Shown: positions 11,778 to 20,464 of the stretch, piece after piece
How positions within the stretch are numbered: the first letter of the stretch is position 1
How the letters are laid out: the number at the start of each line of letters is the position of its first letter
Source of the DNA: a virus
Direction: 5' to 3' (one strand)
DNA length: 27,987 bases
Virus record (IMG/VR): IMGVR_UViG_3300035698_003246
Span: 1-27,987 of that record
Translations under genes and position numbers: made by a program
The notes under the pieces: generated by a model
The model's database searches: none
What the model saw: only the letters and a program-made list of their open reading frames with translations
Told to the model about the DNA's origin: nothing

Positions 11778-13037
11778 ATGAATTTAGTACAAATGAGAGA
11801 AAGACTAGCTGCGATCGTATCTAAGTTAGGTGAGTTTTCAGCTTTAGAAATGTTTTCTGATGAGCAATTAACAGAAGTTAACACTTTAAACGCAGAATTT
11901 GAAAACCTTAAGAAAAACATTGAAGCAAAAGAAACTTTAGAAGCTATCACTGCTTCAGTTACAGCTTCAAGCAAGAAGACTTCTGTTACTGCTGCAGCTC
12001 CAAGAGTTGAAGTAAGAGCTTCTAAAAAAGAAAAGAACGGCGGGTTTGACTCAACTGGTGACTTTCTAATGGCAGTTAAATCAACTGGTCAAGGAAATGT
12101 TGACAAGAGATTTCAAAACACAATGTTTGAAAAAAATGGAACTGAAGGTGGTTTTTTAGTACCTGAAGACATGATGAATGAGATCACTAAAAAGATCACT
12201 TCTGACGAGTCTTTACTTGGTAGAACTAAACAATTTACTGTTTCAGGAAATGCTCTATCTCTTCCAACTGATGAGAAGCAACCTTGGAATGGCGGTATTC
12301 AAGCATACTGGACTGCAGAAGGTTCTCCAATTACACAAAGTGGAGCTGAGTTTGGTAGAGCATCTTGGAGACTTAATAAGTTAGCTGCATTAGTTCCAAT
12401 GACTGATGAATTAGCTGAAGATTCAAGAGCACTTGAAAGCTATATTACTGCAATGGCCCCAGAAGCTATCATGCACAAGATCAACGAAGCTATCCTTACT
12501 GGAAACGGTGTTGGCAAGCCTCAAGGTATCGTTAACTCTGACTTCAAAATCAAAGTTCCTAAAGAAGTAGGTCAAGCTGCTGATACTATCGTATCTAGAA
12601 ATGTTATCAAAATGTATAACAGAATGATTCCTGCTTCTAGAGGAAATGCTGTATTTTACATCAACCCTCAATGTGAAGATCAATTAAGAACTATGGTAGA
12701 CGATAACGGAAACTTTATCTATCTTGCTGCAGGTTCTCAAATGAATCAAAGCCCATACGCAATGTTACTTGGAAGACCTGTATTCCCTCTTTTAGGTGGT
12801 ATGCAAGCTCTTGGTAATGAAGGTGATATTATATTCGCTGACCTTTCTTACTACTACACTATCTTAAAAGCTAGTGGAATGAAGAACTCAATCTCAACTC
12901 ACTTATTATTTGATAGAGATCAGTCAGTTTATAAATTCACAATGAGATTAGATGGTAAATGCCCATTCAAAACTCCAGTAACTACTCAGTACGGTAATTA
13001 CGAAATGTCTGCTTTCATTACTTTAGAAGATAGATAA
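11778..13037 (+). CDS. Major capsid protein, HK97 fold
   Basis: The 419-residue protein forms the icosahedral shell. Residues 1 to about 60 are a charged coiled-coil delta domain (MNLVQMRERLAAIVSKLGEF, then LKKNIEAKETLEAIT). An Ala/Ser/Lys-rich linker follows, and the mature protein probably begins near GGFDSTGDFL (88-97) after protease cleavage. The rest has the HK97 features: an N-arm with EGGFLVPEDM, an E-loop region, a long spine helix, and an A-domain around AMLLGRPVFPLL. Codon choice differs from flanking genes (more ATC, ACT and GAA; almost no GGCC), as expected for a very highly expressed gene. AGGAG precedes the start. Confidence 0.95.
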   Translation: MNLVQMRERLAAIVSKLGEFSALEMFSDEQLTEVNTLNAEFENLKKNIEAKETLEAITASVTASSKKTSVTAAAPRVEVRASKKEKNGGFDSTGDFLMAVKSTGQGNVDKRFQNTMFEKNGTEGGFLVPEDMMNEITKKITSDESLLGRTKQFTVSGNALSLPTDEKQPWNGGIQAYWTAEGSPITQSGAEFGRASWRLNKLAALVPMTDELAEDSRALESYITAMAPEAIMHKINEAILTGNGVGKPQGIVNSDFKIKVPKEVGQAADTIVSRNVIKMYNRMIPASRGNAVFYINPQCEDQLRTMVDDNGNFIYLAAGSQMNQSPYAMLLGRPVFPLLGGMQALGNEGDIIFADLSYYYTILKASGMKNSISTHLLFDRDQSVYKFTMRLDGKCPFKTPVTTQYGNYEMSAFITLEDR

Positions 13038-13046
13038 TAGTTAACG

Positions 13047-13064
13047 AGGGGATGAAAATCCCCT
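13047..13064 (+). terminator. GAAA-tetraloop hairpin after the capsid gene
   Basis: AGGGGAT and ATCCCCT pair over 7 bp around GAAA, a stable GNRA loop. It stands nine bases after the capsid stop. Only a short T/A stretch follows, so it may be a partial terminator or an mRNA-stabilising 3' end rather than a full stop. Confidence 0.6.
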
Positions 13065-13099
13065 TACTTAAATGATAATCACTAATAGGAGAATATATC

Positions 13100-13579
13100 A
13101 TGGAAAATTTTTTAGCAGAAGGTAAGGCAATCAAAGTTGCAGTAGAGCCTCAAGACCTTAACGGTGGTGTAGCAGGATCAAGAATCGATCTTAGAAACAT
13201 CCATAGAGTTGGTATCTTAATCAACATCGCAGCAGGATCAGCAGCAGTTCTTAACGTAGAGTTTAAGCAACATGATGCTATCACAGCAGGTGTTTCTAAA
13301 GACATCAGTCTTGAAAACAGATACTTCTATAAGAAAGCTTTAGAAGTTTCTTATACAGAAGTTAAAAAAGAAGGAAGCCCTTACATCGCTCAAGATCTAA
13401 TCTCTGAAGTTGGAACTGATAAAGCAGTAGTTTTATTTGAAATCCTTCCTGAAGATTTAGATGTTAACGGTGGGTTTGGATTCATTTCGATCAACGTAAA
13501 CGGAGACGCAGGAAGAATAGCTTCAGCTTCATATATTTGCGAATCTAAATGTTTACCTGCTTACGAAGTAGCATTGTAA
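13100..13579 (+). CDS. Probable capsid decoration or head-associated protein
   Basis: This 159-residue protein starts MENFLAEGKAIKVAVEPQDL. It is beta-rich with many Gly and Ala (IAAGSAAVLNVEFKQ; GGFGFISINVNGDAG), and has no signal peptide or coiled coil. It stands just after the capsid gene, has a good SD (TAGGAGAA), is flanked by strong hairpins, and shares the codon bias of the capsid gene. These signs indicate an abundant virion protein. The best guess is a shell decoration protein, although a minor tail or spike protein is possible. No family is recognised with certainty. Confidence 0.6.
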   Translation: MENFLAEGKAIKVAVEPQDLNGGVAGSRIDLRNIHRVGILINIAAGSAAVLNVEFKQHDAITAGVSKDISLENRYFYKKALEVSYTEVKKEGSPYIAQDLISEVGTDKAVVLFEILPEDLDVNGGFGFISINVNGDAGRIASASYICESKCLPAYEVAL

Positions 13580-13615
13580 TATCAGAATTTAAAGTTTAAT
13601 ATCTGAGTTAATTAG

Positions 13616-13650
13616 AGGGGACAAACGTCCCCTTTCTTTTTAAAGAAAGG
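13616..13650 (+). promoter_or_regulatory. Terminator hairpin overlapping an SD-masking hairpin
   Basis: Hairpin 1 is AGGGGAC-AAAC-GTCCCCT (13616-13633), followed by TTCTTTTT, a good intrinsic terminator. Hairpin 2 is CCTTTCTTT paired with AAAGAAAGG (13631-13650); it includes the T-tract and the AAAGG SD of the gene starting at 13658. The two share three bases and so compete. The arrangement could lower or regulate expression of the next gene. Confidence 0.6.
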
Positions 13651-13657
13651 ATCTCAC

Positions 13658-13924
13658 ATGAAAATAAAATTTATTCAAGACGCATTTTATAACGGTAAAT
13701 TAGTGCATAGCATTGGATCTACTAAAGAAGTTTGTAATAAACTTGGAGAAGCTGACAGATGGCTTAGAAGAGGGATCGCTGTAGAAGTTGATTCTATCGA
13801 AGAAGTAAAAGAAGAAATCAAAGAAGAAATCAAAGAAGAAATCAAAGAAGAAATCAAAGAAGAAGTAAAACCTCTTACTAAGAAAGAACTTGCAGCTAAG
13901 AAGAAAGCCGAAAGAGATCTCTAG
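13658..13924 (+). CDS. Small phage protein with EEIK repeats
   Basis: The 88-residue protein begins MKIKFIQDAFYNGKLVHSIG, continues with a short domain ending RRGIAVEVDS, and then has six four-residue units EE(V/I)K before a lysine-rich end (PLTKKELAAKKKAERDL). The first half has the layout of small phage head-cluster proteins that place a 'xxGxAxEV' phrase before a charged tail; I cannot name a family firmly. The EEIK array would form a highly charged single alpha helix that can act as a rigid spacer. Expression may be controlled by the overlapping hairpins upstream. Confidence 0.7.
   Translation: MKIKFIQDAFYNGKLVHSIGSTKEVCNKLGEADRWLRRGIAVEVDSIEEVKEEIKEEIKEEIKEEIKEEVKPLTKKELAAKKKAERDL
13799..13870 (+). 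repeat. 12-bp tandem repeat in the EEIK gene
   Basis: Six in-frame 12-base units are present: GAAGAAGTAAAA, then four identical copies of GAAGAAATCAAA, then GAAGAAGTAAAA. The four perfect copies imply recent duplication, and the copy number is likely to vary among relatives. Confidence 0.95.
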
Positions 13925-13982
13925 TGGACAAATAGTTCCAAAAAAAGGACACTAGGTTATATTATAGTAAATGAGGTTTTAG

Positions 13983-15269
13983 ATGGGTTTTAAACTGCCA
14001 AAGATATTCATGAAGCGAAAGACTGCTGAGAGACAATATCTCTATAGTGGTGTCGGGTATAATGAGTTCGCAGGAAGTACTGTTACTCCAGAGGGATCTA
14101 AGAAAGTCGCCGCTTACTACAGAGGACTTACTTATATTTCTACTCAGATAGCAAAGCTTCCTTACGAAATAAAGAATAGAAAAAATGAAGTACTTGAAGA
14201 TCATCCAATAGCTATTTTAATGAATCTAGCCCCGAATGATTTTATGACTTCTTTCGACTTCAAAGTATATTTAGTTCAGCAAGCCATAAGCTACGGTAAC
14301 GGATATGCAGAAATAGAGAGAGATGTTCTAGGAAGACCTATTGCTTTACATCCTCTAAGATCTACTACGATACAGCCTATGTTTGTTGAAGAGAGACTTT
14401 GGTACAGAGTAAGTGATGGACTAGCTCCTGGAGCTGACTCTTATATCCCATCTAAAGATATGTTCGTACTAAAGAACTTCTCCACAGATGCAGGGTTCTC
14501 AGGTATTGGCCTGGCCGAGTATGCTTCTAATGTTTTAGGAATATCTCTAGGCGCAGATCAGATGGCAGGGAATCTCTACAACAACGGCGGTATGCCAAGT
14601 GGAGCTCTAACTACTGCAGGTGAGTTAACGGACGAGCAATTCGAGAGATTGAAATCTTCTTGGAACGCAGCACATACTGGTAAGAGAAGCGGAGGAACTG
14701 CAATTCTTGAAGAAGGGGTAAGTTTCGAGCCTATCTCTTTCTCTCCAGACATTCTACAATTTTTAGAAAGTAGAAAGTTCGGAGTTCTTGAACTTGCTAG
14801 ATTCTTAGGACTTCCTCCAACAAAACTATTTGACGGAGACAGTGCAACTTACAACAATATAGAACATGCTAACCTGGAAGTAGCTACGGATACTTTAGAC
14901 GCATGGTCTAGATCAATAGAAAACGAATCAGATGTTAAACTTTTAAATATGCGAAAAGGTGGCCTTAAAACTCATCTTGATATTTACGCAGTGTTTAGAG
15001 GAGACATGGAGACACGTTCTAACTACTTCAATAAAATGATGCAGAATGGGGCAATGACTTCAAACGAGATACGAATTAAAGAAGGACTTTCTCCATACGA
15101 AGGTGGGGACAGATACTTTATAGCGACTAACAACTTCACTCCTATCGATAGAATGGATGAGGTTATTGACTCGCAAGTAGCTCCTAAAGAAACGGTAAAG
15201 AGCCCAGAAGATAAAAAGACAGAGAAAGATCTTAATGAAGCTGCTTTAGCTTTATTGAAGAAAAACTAA
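13983..15269 (+). CDS. Portal protein, HK97 family
   Basis: The 428-residue protein forms the dodecameric ring at one capsid vertex through which DNA enters and leaves. Family signs include the early helix YRGLTYISTQIAKLPYEI (about residues 46-63), the segment GNGYAEIERDVLGRPIALHP, the phrase GIGLAEYASNVLGISLGADQ, and FLGLPPTKLFDGDSATYNN near two thirds of the length. The lysine-rich C-terminal tail (PEDKKTEKDLNEAALALLKK) is typical. It lies after the capsid gene rather than before the protease, an uncommon order. Confidence 0.95.
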   Translation: MGFKLPKIFMKRKTAERQYLYSGVGYNEFAGSTVTPEGSKKVAAYYRGLTYISTQIAKLPYEIKNRKNEVLEDHPIAILMNLAPNDFMTSFDFKVYLVQQAISYGNGYAEIERDVLGRPIALHPLRSTTIQPMFVEERLWYRVSDGLAPGADSYIPSKDMFVLKNFSTDAGFSGIGLAEYASNVLGISLGADQMAGNLYNNGGMPSGALTTAGELTDEQFERLKSSWNAAHTGKRSGGTAILEEGVSFEPISFSPDILQFLESRKFGVLELARFLGLPPTKLFDGDSATYNNIEHANLEVATDTLDAWSRSIENESDVKLLNMRKGGLKTHLDIYAVFRGDMETRSNYFNKMMQNGAMTSNEIRIKEGLSPYEGGDRYFIATNNFTPIDRMDEVIDSQVAPKETVKSPEDKKTEKDLNEAALALLKKN

Positions 15270-15305
15270 ATACTAAAATCGTTACTCACGCATTAGGTGG
15301 CTTAG

Positions 15306-17087
15306 TTGAAGCAAGAAATACTACTAGCACTTGTCAAAAAGATTGTTGACAGGTCAATTACAGATATACAGCTATCCCCAGGCCCACGTGGTTTGAGAGG
15401 ACATGCAGGTTTAGACGGAAGTAATTTCGATCTGTCTGAACACATAGAGTCTATCCTAGCTTCAATCCCACCTTTAAAATTAAGTGAAAAACAAATAGAA
15501 GAGTTGACCGGAAGGCCAGGCCCAGAAGGTGATGTAGGTCAAGACGGGTCTCGTGGCCCAAGAGGTTATAGAGGAGAGGACGGAAACGATTTCTACCTCC
15601 AAGATCATATTCAAAATATAATAGACGCTCTCCCTCCAGTAGAACTTTCTGAAGAACAAAGACAGTCCTTGATTGGCCCACGTGGTAAACAAGGAATAGG
15701 ATTTCTATGGGAAGAGAATAGCGAAGAGATAACTTCAATACTAAATTCGTACCTAATAGAAAATAAAGAAGACCTCAAACTTAAATTTTCAGATCTTAAT
15801 GAAGAAGAGATATTCACTTTAAAAGGTGAGCGTGGCCCACGTGGTCAAAGAGGTAAGAGCGGAGATGACGGACTAAAAGGTACAGACGGAAAAGACTTCT
15901 CTTTCGAGGAATCAAGAGAAAACATATCTGCCTTGGTAGTTGAGAATAAAGAAGACCTAAAACTAAAGTTCAAAGATTTAAGTAAAGAAGAGATAGAAGA
16001 ACTTAAACTTAAATTCGATCACCTAACTGAAGACGAGAGATTCTTACTTAGAGGTTCTCGAGGACAGAAAGGTAGTCGCGGAGATAAAGGCGACAACGGA
16101 GATAAGGGAGAGACTGGATCTATCGGGATGCGCGGTATTCCAGGAGTCCAAGGAGTTCGAGGTTTAAAAGGCCAAGACGGAAAAGACGGAAGAGATGGAA
16201 GAGATGGTAGAGACGCGGCAGAAGTAGAAGAGATCTCACTAGATAAAAACAAAGATGAAATATCCTTAGAGTTCGAGTTCACAGACGGTACTCGTATAAA
16301 AACCAATTCAGTAAAACTTCCTAAATCTACAAACAATACTTTCGCACCAATGTCGGGAGGCGGCGGTGGTGGGGGAAGTGGGAGCGGCGGCGGCATATCT
16401 GAAGTAGGTATAGAGAAAGACGGAGTAGTAGTAGGGGGATCTGAGAACATAAACTTTGTTGGAGACAACATAGATGTTTCTTACGACGAGACTACAAAAA
16501 CTTCAAGCGTTTCAGTAGAAACTTGTATTCCAGTTTTTGACGAAGGACTCGCAGTAACGGATTGTCTAAAGTCAGTTAACTTTGTCGGAGACTATGTAAC
16601 AGTACAAAGTCTAACCAAGATGGCAGACTGGCTATCGCTAGATGACGTAGTTCCTTCAATCGGTGCTTACGAAGTTACTAGCCCAGGATATGTAGAAGTA
16701 TCTGTTTCTAACCCTGTAGATGTTCCAGTACCGAAGCTTTCAGTAAATAAAATATATGGAGAGTCTATATCGGCTCTTAAACTAGTAGTTGCCTCTAGTC
16801 CTACAGAAGTAGTTCTAGGAGACATAGACTCGTATACAAACTCTAGGGTTCTAGGGTTAAGCACAGAAGCGGGACTTATATCGGAAACACATCCAATTCT
16901 CATTTTAGGAATAGCGGACGATATTTCTTTTAACTATCCAGTAAATACGCCCTTGTTTCTTGGAAGCGGTGGGGATATAACAGATACTCCAACAACTATC
17001 TCGGGAGAGTTTATAACTGAAATTGGGTACTCTCTAGGAGCAGGATCTATTTTCATTAGCATTTCCGAGCCAATGGAGATCTTATGA
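15306..17087 (+). CDS. Large collagen-like fibre protein
   Basis: This 593-residue protein starts at TTG with AGGTGG as SD. It alternates short helical modules with the pattern KLS-E-I-L-G (IPPLKLSEKQIEELTGRPG; LPPVELSEEQRQSLIGPRG; LKLKFSDLNEEEIFTLKGERG) with blocks of Gly-X-Y triplets. The longest triplet block, near residues 250-305, contains GDKGDNGDKGETG and GKDGRDGRDGRD. A Gly/Ser linker (GGGGGGGSGSGGG, about 352-364) precedes a beta-rich C-terminal half. It should form a trimeric triple-helical stalk with a C-terminal domain. Because it stands between portal and connector genes, a head or neck fibre is as likely as a tail fibre. Confidence 0.85.
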   Translation: MKQEILLALVKKIVDRSITDIQLSPGPRGLRGHAGLDGSNFDLSEHIESILASIPPLKLSEKQIEELTGRPGPEGDVGQDGSRGPRGYRGEDGNDFYLQDHIQNIIDALPPVELSEEQRQSLIGPRGKQGIGFLWEENSEEITSILNSYLIENKEDLKLKFSDLNEEEIFTLKGERGPRGQRGKSGDDGLKGTDGKDFSFEESRENISALVVENKEDLKLKFKDLSKEEIEELKLKFDHLTEDERFLLRGSRGQKGSRGDKGDNGDKGETGSIGMRGIPGVQGVRGLKGQDGKDGRDGRDGRDAAEVEEISLDKNKDEISLEFEFTDGTRIKTNSVKLPKSTNNTFAPMSGGGGGGGSGSGGGISEVGIEKDGVVVGGSENINFVGDNIDVSYDETTKTSSVSVETCIPVFDEGLAVTDCLKSVNFVGDYVTVQSLTKMADWLSLDDVVPSIGAYEVTSPGYVEVSVSNPVDVPVPKLSVNKIYGESISALKLVVASSPTEVVLGDIDSYTNSRVLGLSTEAGLISETHPILILGIADDISFNYPVNTPLFLGSGGDITDTPTTISGEFITEIGYSLGAGSIFISISEPMEIL

Positions 17088-17518
17088 GTTACAAGATTAT
17101 AGGGCAACGCCCTTCAGGAAATAAAGTACTGGTAGATCCTTCAACTATTGGCGGTGCTAATGTTGTAATACCTAATGTGCCATGCCTCTCAAGCGTTTAC
17201 GTAGGAGCGGCAGTTCACATGGATGTAGGAGGAACGGCCACAAATTCTCTGGCCAACTCACTTTTGACTTCAAATATAATAGGAATAGTAGAATCTAAGA
17301 GTTCTCTAAACCTCTGTAATATCAGAGTGATAGGAGTTTCTTTGGCGGTGTTCGCAGGACTAGATGTTGTAAAAGAGTATTATTTAAGTGACTCTATACC
17401 TGGGCTAATTACGACTGTAATACCTACGGCATCGGGAAGTATAATGTTAAAAATAGGACAACCTTTTAGCTCGACAGAGTTTTTAGTAAACAAGGGACAA
17501 GCAGTAGTGAGGCTATAA
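17084..17518 (+). CDS. Virion beta-domain protein, fibre-associated
   Basis: The 144-residue protein starts MSYKIIGQRPSGNKVLVDPS. The C-terminal half reads EYYLSDSIPGLITTVIPTAS then IMLKIGQPFSSTEFLVN. I recognise this pattern from small beta domains attached to phage fibres and capsid-fibre proteins (YLS..pG..tt.p...G.i....G...s...l). There is no signal peptide. It overlaps the stop of the collagen-like gene as ATGA, so it is translated with the fibre and probably packs on it or caps it. Confidence 0.65.
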   Translation: MSYKIIGQRPSGNKVLVDPSTIGGANVVIPNVPCLSSVYVGAAVHMDVGGTATNSLANSLLTSNIIGIVESKSSLNLCNIRVIGVSLAVFAGLDVVKEYYLSDSIPGLITTVIPTASGSIMLKIGQPFSSTEFLVNKGQAVVRL

Positions 17519-17519
17519 A

Positions 17520-17843
17520 ATGACTAAGGTAACTAAGAAGAAAGTAGTTAAGAAAAAGAAAGCTGAAGAGCCTAAGATAAAAGCTCTTAGTGAAGTGGAG
17601 ATGTTGACAATAGAATTAGCTAATAAAGATATGCGACTAGTCGAGTTAGAACTACTTGTCATGTCTCATAAAAAGAAGATACTAGACTTAGAGTTTGAAT
17701 CTGAAGTTAGTAAGAAAAGGGTAGCTCATAAATCTCTTGTAGATAAGAAAGCAACTCTTCTAGAAGGATTGTCAGACAAATACAAACTAAAATCGAGCTT
17801 GAATGGATATGACTCGATAACAGGAGAGATCAAGGATGAGTGA
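17520..17843 (+). CDS. Lysine-rich coiled-coil protein, function unknown
   Basis: The 107-residue protein has a very basic start (MTKVTKKKVVKKKKAEEPKI), followed by a long helix with heptads (EVEMLTIELANKDMRLVELEL) and more basic helical sequence. It may trimerise and act as an adaptor or chaperone for the fibres on either side, or bind DNA or the capsid. It begins two bases after the preceding stop, with GAGG as SD, and overlaps the next gene by eight bases. No family is recognised. Confidence 0.65.
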   Translation: MTKVTKKKVVKKKKAEEPKIKALSEVEMLTIELANKDMRLVELELLVMSHKKKILDLEFESEVSKKRVAHKSLVDKKATLLEGLSDKYKLKSSLNGYDSITGEIKDE

Positions 17844-19209
17844 AAAGTTTTTAAAGGTAGGCCCGAACGGGGAATACGAAGAGGCCCTGGGGTTTCTAAC
17901 AAGTGAGTTTGTTGACGCAAGTACAGGAGTTGCAGATGCAGGTAAACCAGTAATTTTAGATGCTGCAGGGTTAATTGATAGCTCAATGGTAAACTTAGGA
18001 TCTATAGACCACGGAGGTCTTTCAGGATTACTAGACGATGACCATACTATCTACTCTTTAGCAGACGGATCTAGAAATTATTCAGCAGTGGTGAGCTATA
18101 CGGCACATCCTGTTTTTAATGATGATTTACAAATAGTAGACAAGAAGTATGTTGACGAAGTAGCGGCTAATCTTGAGTGGCAAGATTCTGTAATCAGCGC
18201 GACTGTCTTAAATCCTACTGCACTTACTCCGTCTTTAGGTGATAGATACCTAATCAATGGTGTTGGAGCAGGAGCTTGGGTTGGACAAGATAATAACATT
18301 GCTGAATGGGATGGATCTGCTTGGGTTTATACTGTTCCTGATACTGGAACTAGAGTAGGATCTGATGCAGAGCCTAATACAGCTTTCTACCTTTTTGGAG
18401 GTGTTACTTGGGAAGCAAAACTTCTAGAGAGTACTACAGCTTCAACAGGTCTTGTTAAAGTTGGAAACGACATTAGACTAGACGCATCTTCAGCAGGAAA
18501 CGGTTTAGGTTTCGCGGCAGGTGTTTTAGCAGTAAATGTTGACGATAGTTCAATCGAGATTGATACAGACATCCTAAGAGTTAAAGCTTTAGGAATCACA
18601 GACGCTATGCTTTCAGGATCTATCAGCGATGGTAAATTACTACAAGACTACATCCAGACTTCTGAAGTTGACGATGTTTCTATTGAGTTCGCAGGCGGTT
18701 CTTTAAATGTTAAAGACGACGGAATAAATGCTCTTAAAATCGATTTCGGTTTAGGTGCTAGCCAAGTATCAGCTTCGGATCTTCCGATTGCAGACGCAGG
18801 TTCTTTCACATCTGAAACTAGTGTTGAAGGTTCTCTACAAGAACTTTACGGTCTAATCAGCGAGAGAGGAGTAGAGTTAATTTCAGCAGGTGTTTCTAAA
18901 GGTGATCTAATGTACGTAAGTGCTTCGGAAACTTTAGCAACGTACAGCACAATAACTACTTTTCATAAAGCTGTTGGTTTAGCTAGTGCAACTGTAGGAG
19001 CAGCTTCTCCAGTTAAATCTTTATCTAACGATACTAGACTAGACGGAGTTCTTTCGGGAGCTACGGCAGGGGATGTTTACTACTGGGATGGTACAAGTCA
19101 TGTTGCTTCTATTCCTTCTGGATCTGGATCTTATGTAATACAAACAGGTGTGGCTATAAACGCGACAGATCTGTATGTTGAAGTAAGGTCAGTGAAGAAA
19201 AATATTTAA
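17836..19209 (+). CDS. Fibre protein with DUF2793-like domain
   Basis: The 457-residue protein has a fibre-type N-terminal half, including SGLLDDDHTIYSLADGSRNYS, a phrase common in phage fibres, and a YVDEVAANLEW link. Residues about 115-195 resemble DUF2793: WQDSVISATV, then LGDRYLINGVGAGAWVGQDN and IAEWDGSAWVYTVPDTGTRV. This domain is often linked to carbohydrate binding on tail fibres. The rest is repetitive beta sequence ending in a knob-like region (GDVYYWDGTSHVASIPSGSG). It is probably a receptor-binding or surface-adhesion fibre. A strong hairpin follows the gene. Confidence 0.75.
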   Translation: MSEKFLKVGPNGEYEEALGFLTSEFVDASTGVADAGKPVILDAAGLIDSSMVNLGSIDHGGLSGLLDDDHTIYSLADGSRNYSAVVSYTAHPVFNDDLQIVDKKYVDEVAANLEWQDSVISATVLNPTALTPSLGDRYLINGVGAGAWVGQDNNIAEWDGSAWVYTVPDTGTRVGSDAEPNTAFYLFGGVTWEAKLLESTTASTGLVKVGNDIRLDASSAGNGLGFAAGVLAVNVDDSSIEIDTDILRVKALGITDAMLSGSISDGKLLQDYIQTSEVDDVSIEFAGGSLNVKDDGINALKIDFGLGASQVSASDLPIADAGSFTSETSVEGSLQELYGLISERGVELISAGVSKGDLMYVSASETLATYSTITTFHKAVGLASATVGAASPVKSLSNDTRLDGVLSGATAGDVYYWDGTSHVASIPSGSGSYVIQTGVAINATDLYVEVRSVKKNI

Positions 19210-19228
19210 GAGTAATAATAATAAAACT

Positions 19229-19252
19229 GGAGGGGCCAGCCCCTCCTTCTTT
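19229..19252 (+). terminator. Intrinsic terminator-like hairpin after the fibre gene
   Basis: GGAGGGG and CCCCTCC form a 7-bp G/C-rich stem around CCAG, followed by TTCTTT. It stands in the 53-base gap before the next gene, whose SD GAGGA lies just downstream. It probably reduces read-through or marks an mRNA end. Confidence 0.65.
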
Positions 19253-19262
19253 GAGGATACTA

Positions 19263-19769
19263 ATGGCAAGAAATCCTAAATTCGCAGTTCTACAAATCGA
19301 CGGAGAAGAGTTAGAAACTCCTAGCGAATACGAGGCTTTGTCTGAAGACATCTACTACGATGTAAATAAGACTGAAACTGTTTTCGACAAACTAGACGAA
19401 GTTGGGGCTAGTGCGTCTCCAGGTTTCTCATTCGGAAGGGCGGCAAACGTAGGTAGTGGGACATGGCTACAGATTACAGGCGGTGTTCCTTCAAATAAAA
19501 CAGGAGTACCTGTTGCAATAAACAATCCAGAATTAACTCTCATATCTGTAGGGAATGAGAAACTATCAACATTCGATGTAGGAATATACGAGCACGAAGG
19601 TGGGGGAGTAAACATGACACTACTGACAACTGTAAGCTTGGTATCAAGTAGGACAGATAATTTTAATGTTTCCATTAATGTTTCCAGTGGGAAGCAGTTG
19701 GCCGCAAGGATTACAAGCGGCAGGGGTAAAAATGTAGGGGTATCCCTACAACTTAAAGGTAGTAATTAA
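19263..19769 (+). CDS. Beta-sandwich fibre/knob protein
   Basis: The start ATG at 19263 (MARNPKFAVLQIDGEEL) follows GAGGA. The 168-residue protein has a short N-terminal attachment part and, from about residue 54, a beta-sandwich of the type seen at phage fibre tips: FGRAANVGSGTWLQITGG, then PSNKTGVPV, then TFDVGIYEHEGG, then GKQLAARITSGRGKN and VSLQLKGS. This looks like a head-fibre or tail-fibre knob. It overlaps the next gene by one base. The receptor or partner is unknown. Confidence 0.6.
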   Translation: MARNPKFAVLQIDGEELETPSEYEALSEDIYYDVNKTETVFDKLDEVGASASPGFSFGRAANVGSGTWLQITGGVPSNKTGVPVAINNPELTLISVGNEKLSTFDVGIYEHEGGGVNMTLLTTVSLVSSRTDNFNVSINVSSGKQLAARITSGRGKNVGVSLQLKGSN

Positions 19770-20464
19770 TGAGTAAAATAATAAAGAACACAACTAATTC
19801 AAATATAGAGGTGGGGGATACTGGAGTCACTATTTCAGCTAACTCCAACTACACGATCCCTCCTCAAGAATATAACCTATGGTCGGCGAGTGATGACGTA
19901 ATATTGCCGATAGCAACAGGATCTTTCATCATCAATGACGGAATTGAAGATCTTGGAATATCCAGTGGGACTGCATACATACAAGGAAAGTTTCAAACAG
20001 TACTCGACCTTGGGGGATCTACAGTAGTTGGGCCACAAGGAATACCTGGCGAGCAAGGAATACCTGGCGAGCAAGGAATACCTGGCCCATCTTCTTCGAT
20101 ATTCGGAACTGAATATGGGTATACAGAGAGCGAGTCCCAAAGTTCAACTACTTCTAATACGTATCAAAACAAAGCCAATCTAGTTACGACAAATCTACCA
20201 CTAGGTAATTATAGAATAAGTTTCAATTGCGAAGCTAGATCCAATAAGGATGAAGTTCCTGAAGTGAGACTACAGCTAAATAACAGTACTACCATTAATG
20301 AAGTACTGGGAGCTAAACTCAAGAAGGATATTTGGATTTCAGTATCTCAATACAAGAATATGTCTTTAAGCGGAGTTCAGAGTATTGATTTAGACTACAG
20401 GGATTCCAAGGATGCAACAGCATCTATAAGAAGAGCAAGAATAGAAATATGGAGGATATCATAA
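19769..20464 (+). CDS. Short collagen-like fibre protein
   Basis: The 231-residue protein has a small N-terminal beta part (residues 1-85), a short Gly-X-Y stalk with three near-identical units (GPQGIPGEQG, IPGEQG, IPGP, near residues 89-107), and a C-terminal beta-sandwich that ends SIRRARIEIWRIS. The final RARIEIWRI phrase is typical of trimeric phage fibre ends. It probably forms a second, shorter fibre or a side domain of the larger one. The stop overlaps the next start by one base, and GGAGGATA near its end serves as the SD of the next gene. Confidence 0.7.
   Translation: MSKIIKNTTNSNIEVGDTGVTISANSNYTIPPQEYNLWSASDDVILPIATGSFIINDGIEDLGISSGTAYIQGKFQTVLDLGGSTVVGPQGIPGEQGIPGEQGIPGPSSSIFGTEYGYTESESQSSTTSNTYQNKANLVTTNLPLGNYRISFNCEARSNKDEVPEVRLQLNNSTTINEVLGAKLKKDIWISVSQYKNMSLSGVQSIDLDYRDSKDATASIRRARIEIWRIS

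Noticed and set aside
16019-16471. Leftward proline-rich frame
   Set aside because: It is the complement of the Gly-X-Y and Gly/Ser codons of the collagen-like gene and lies inside it on the other strand.
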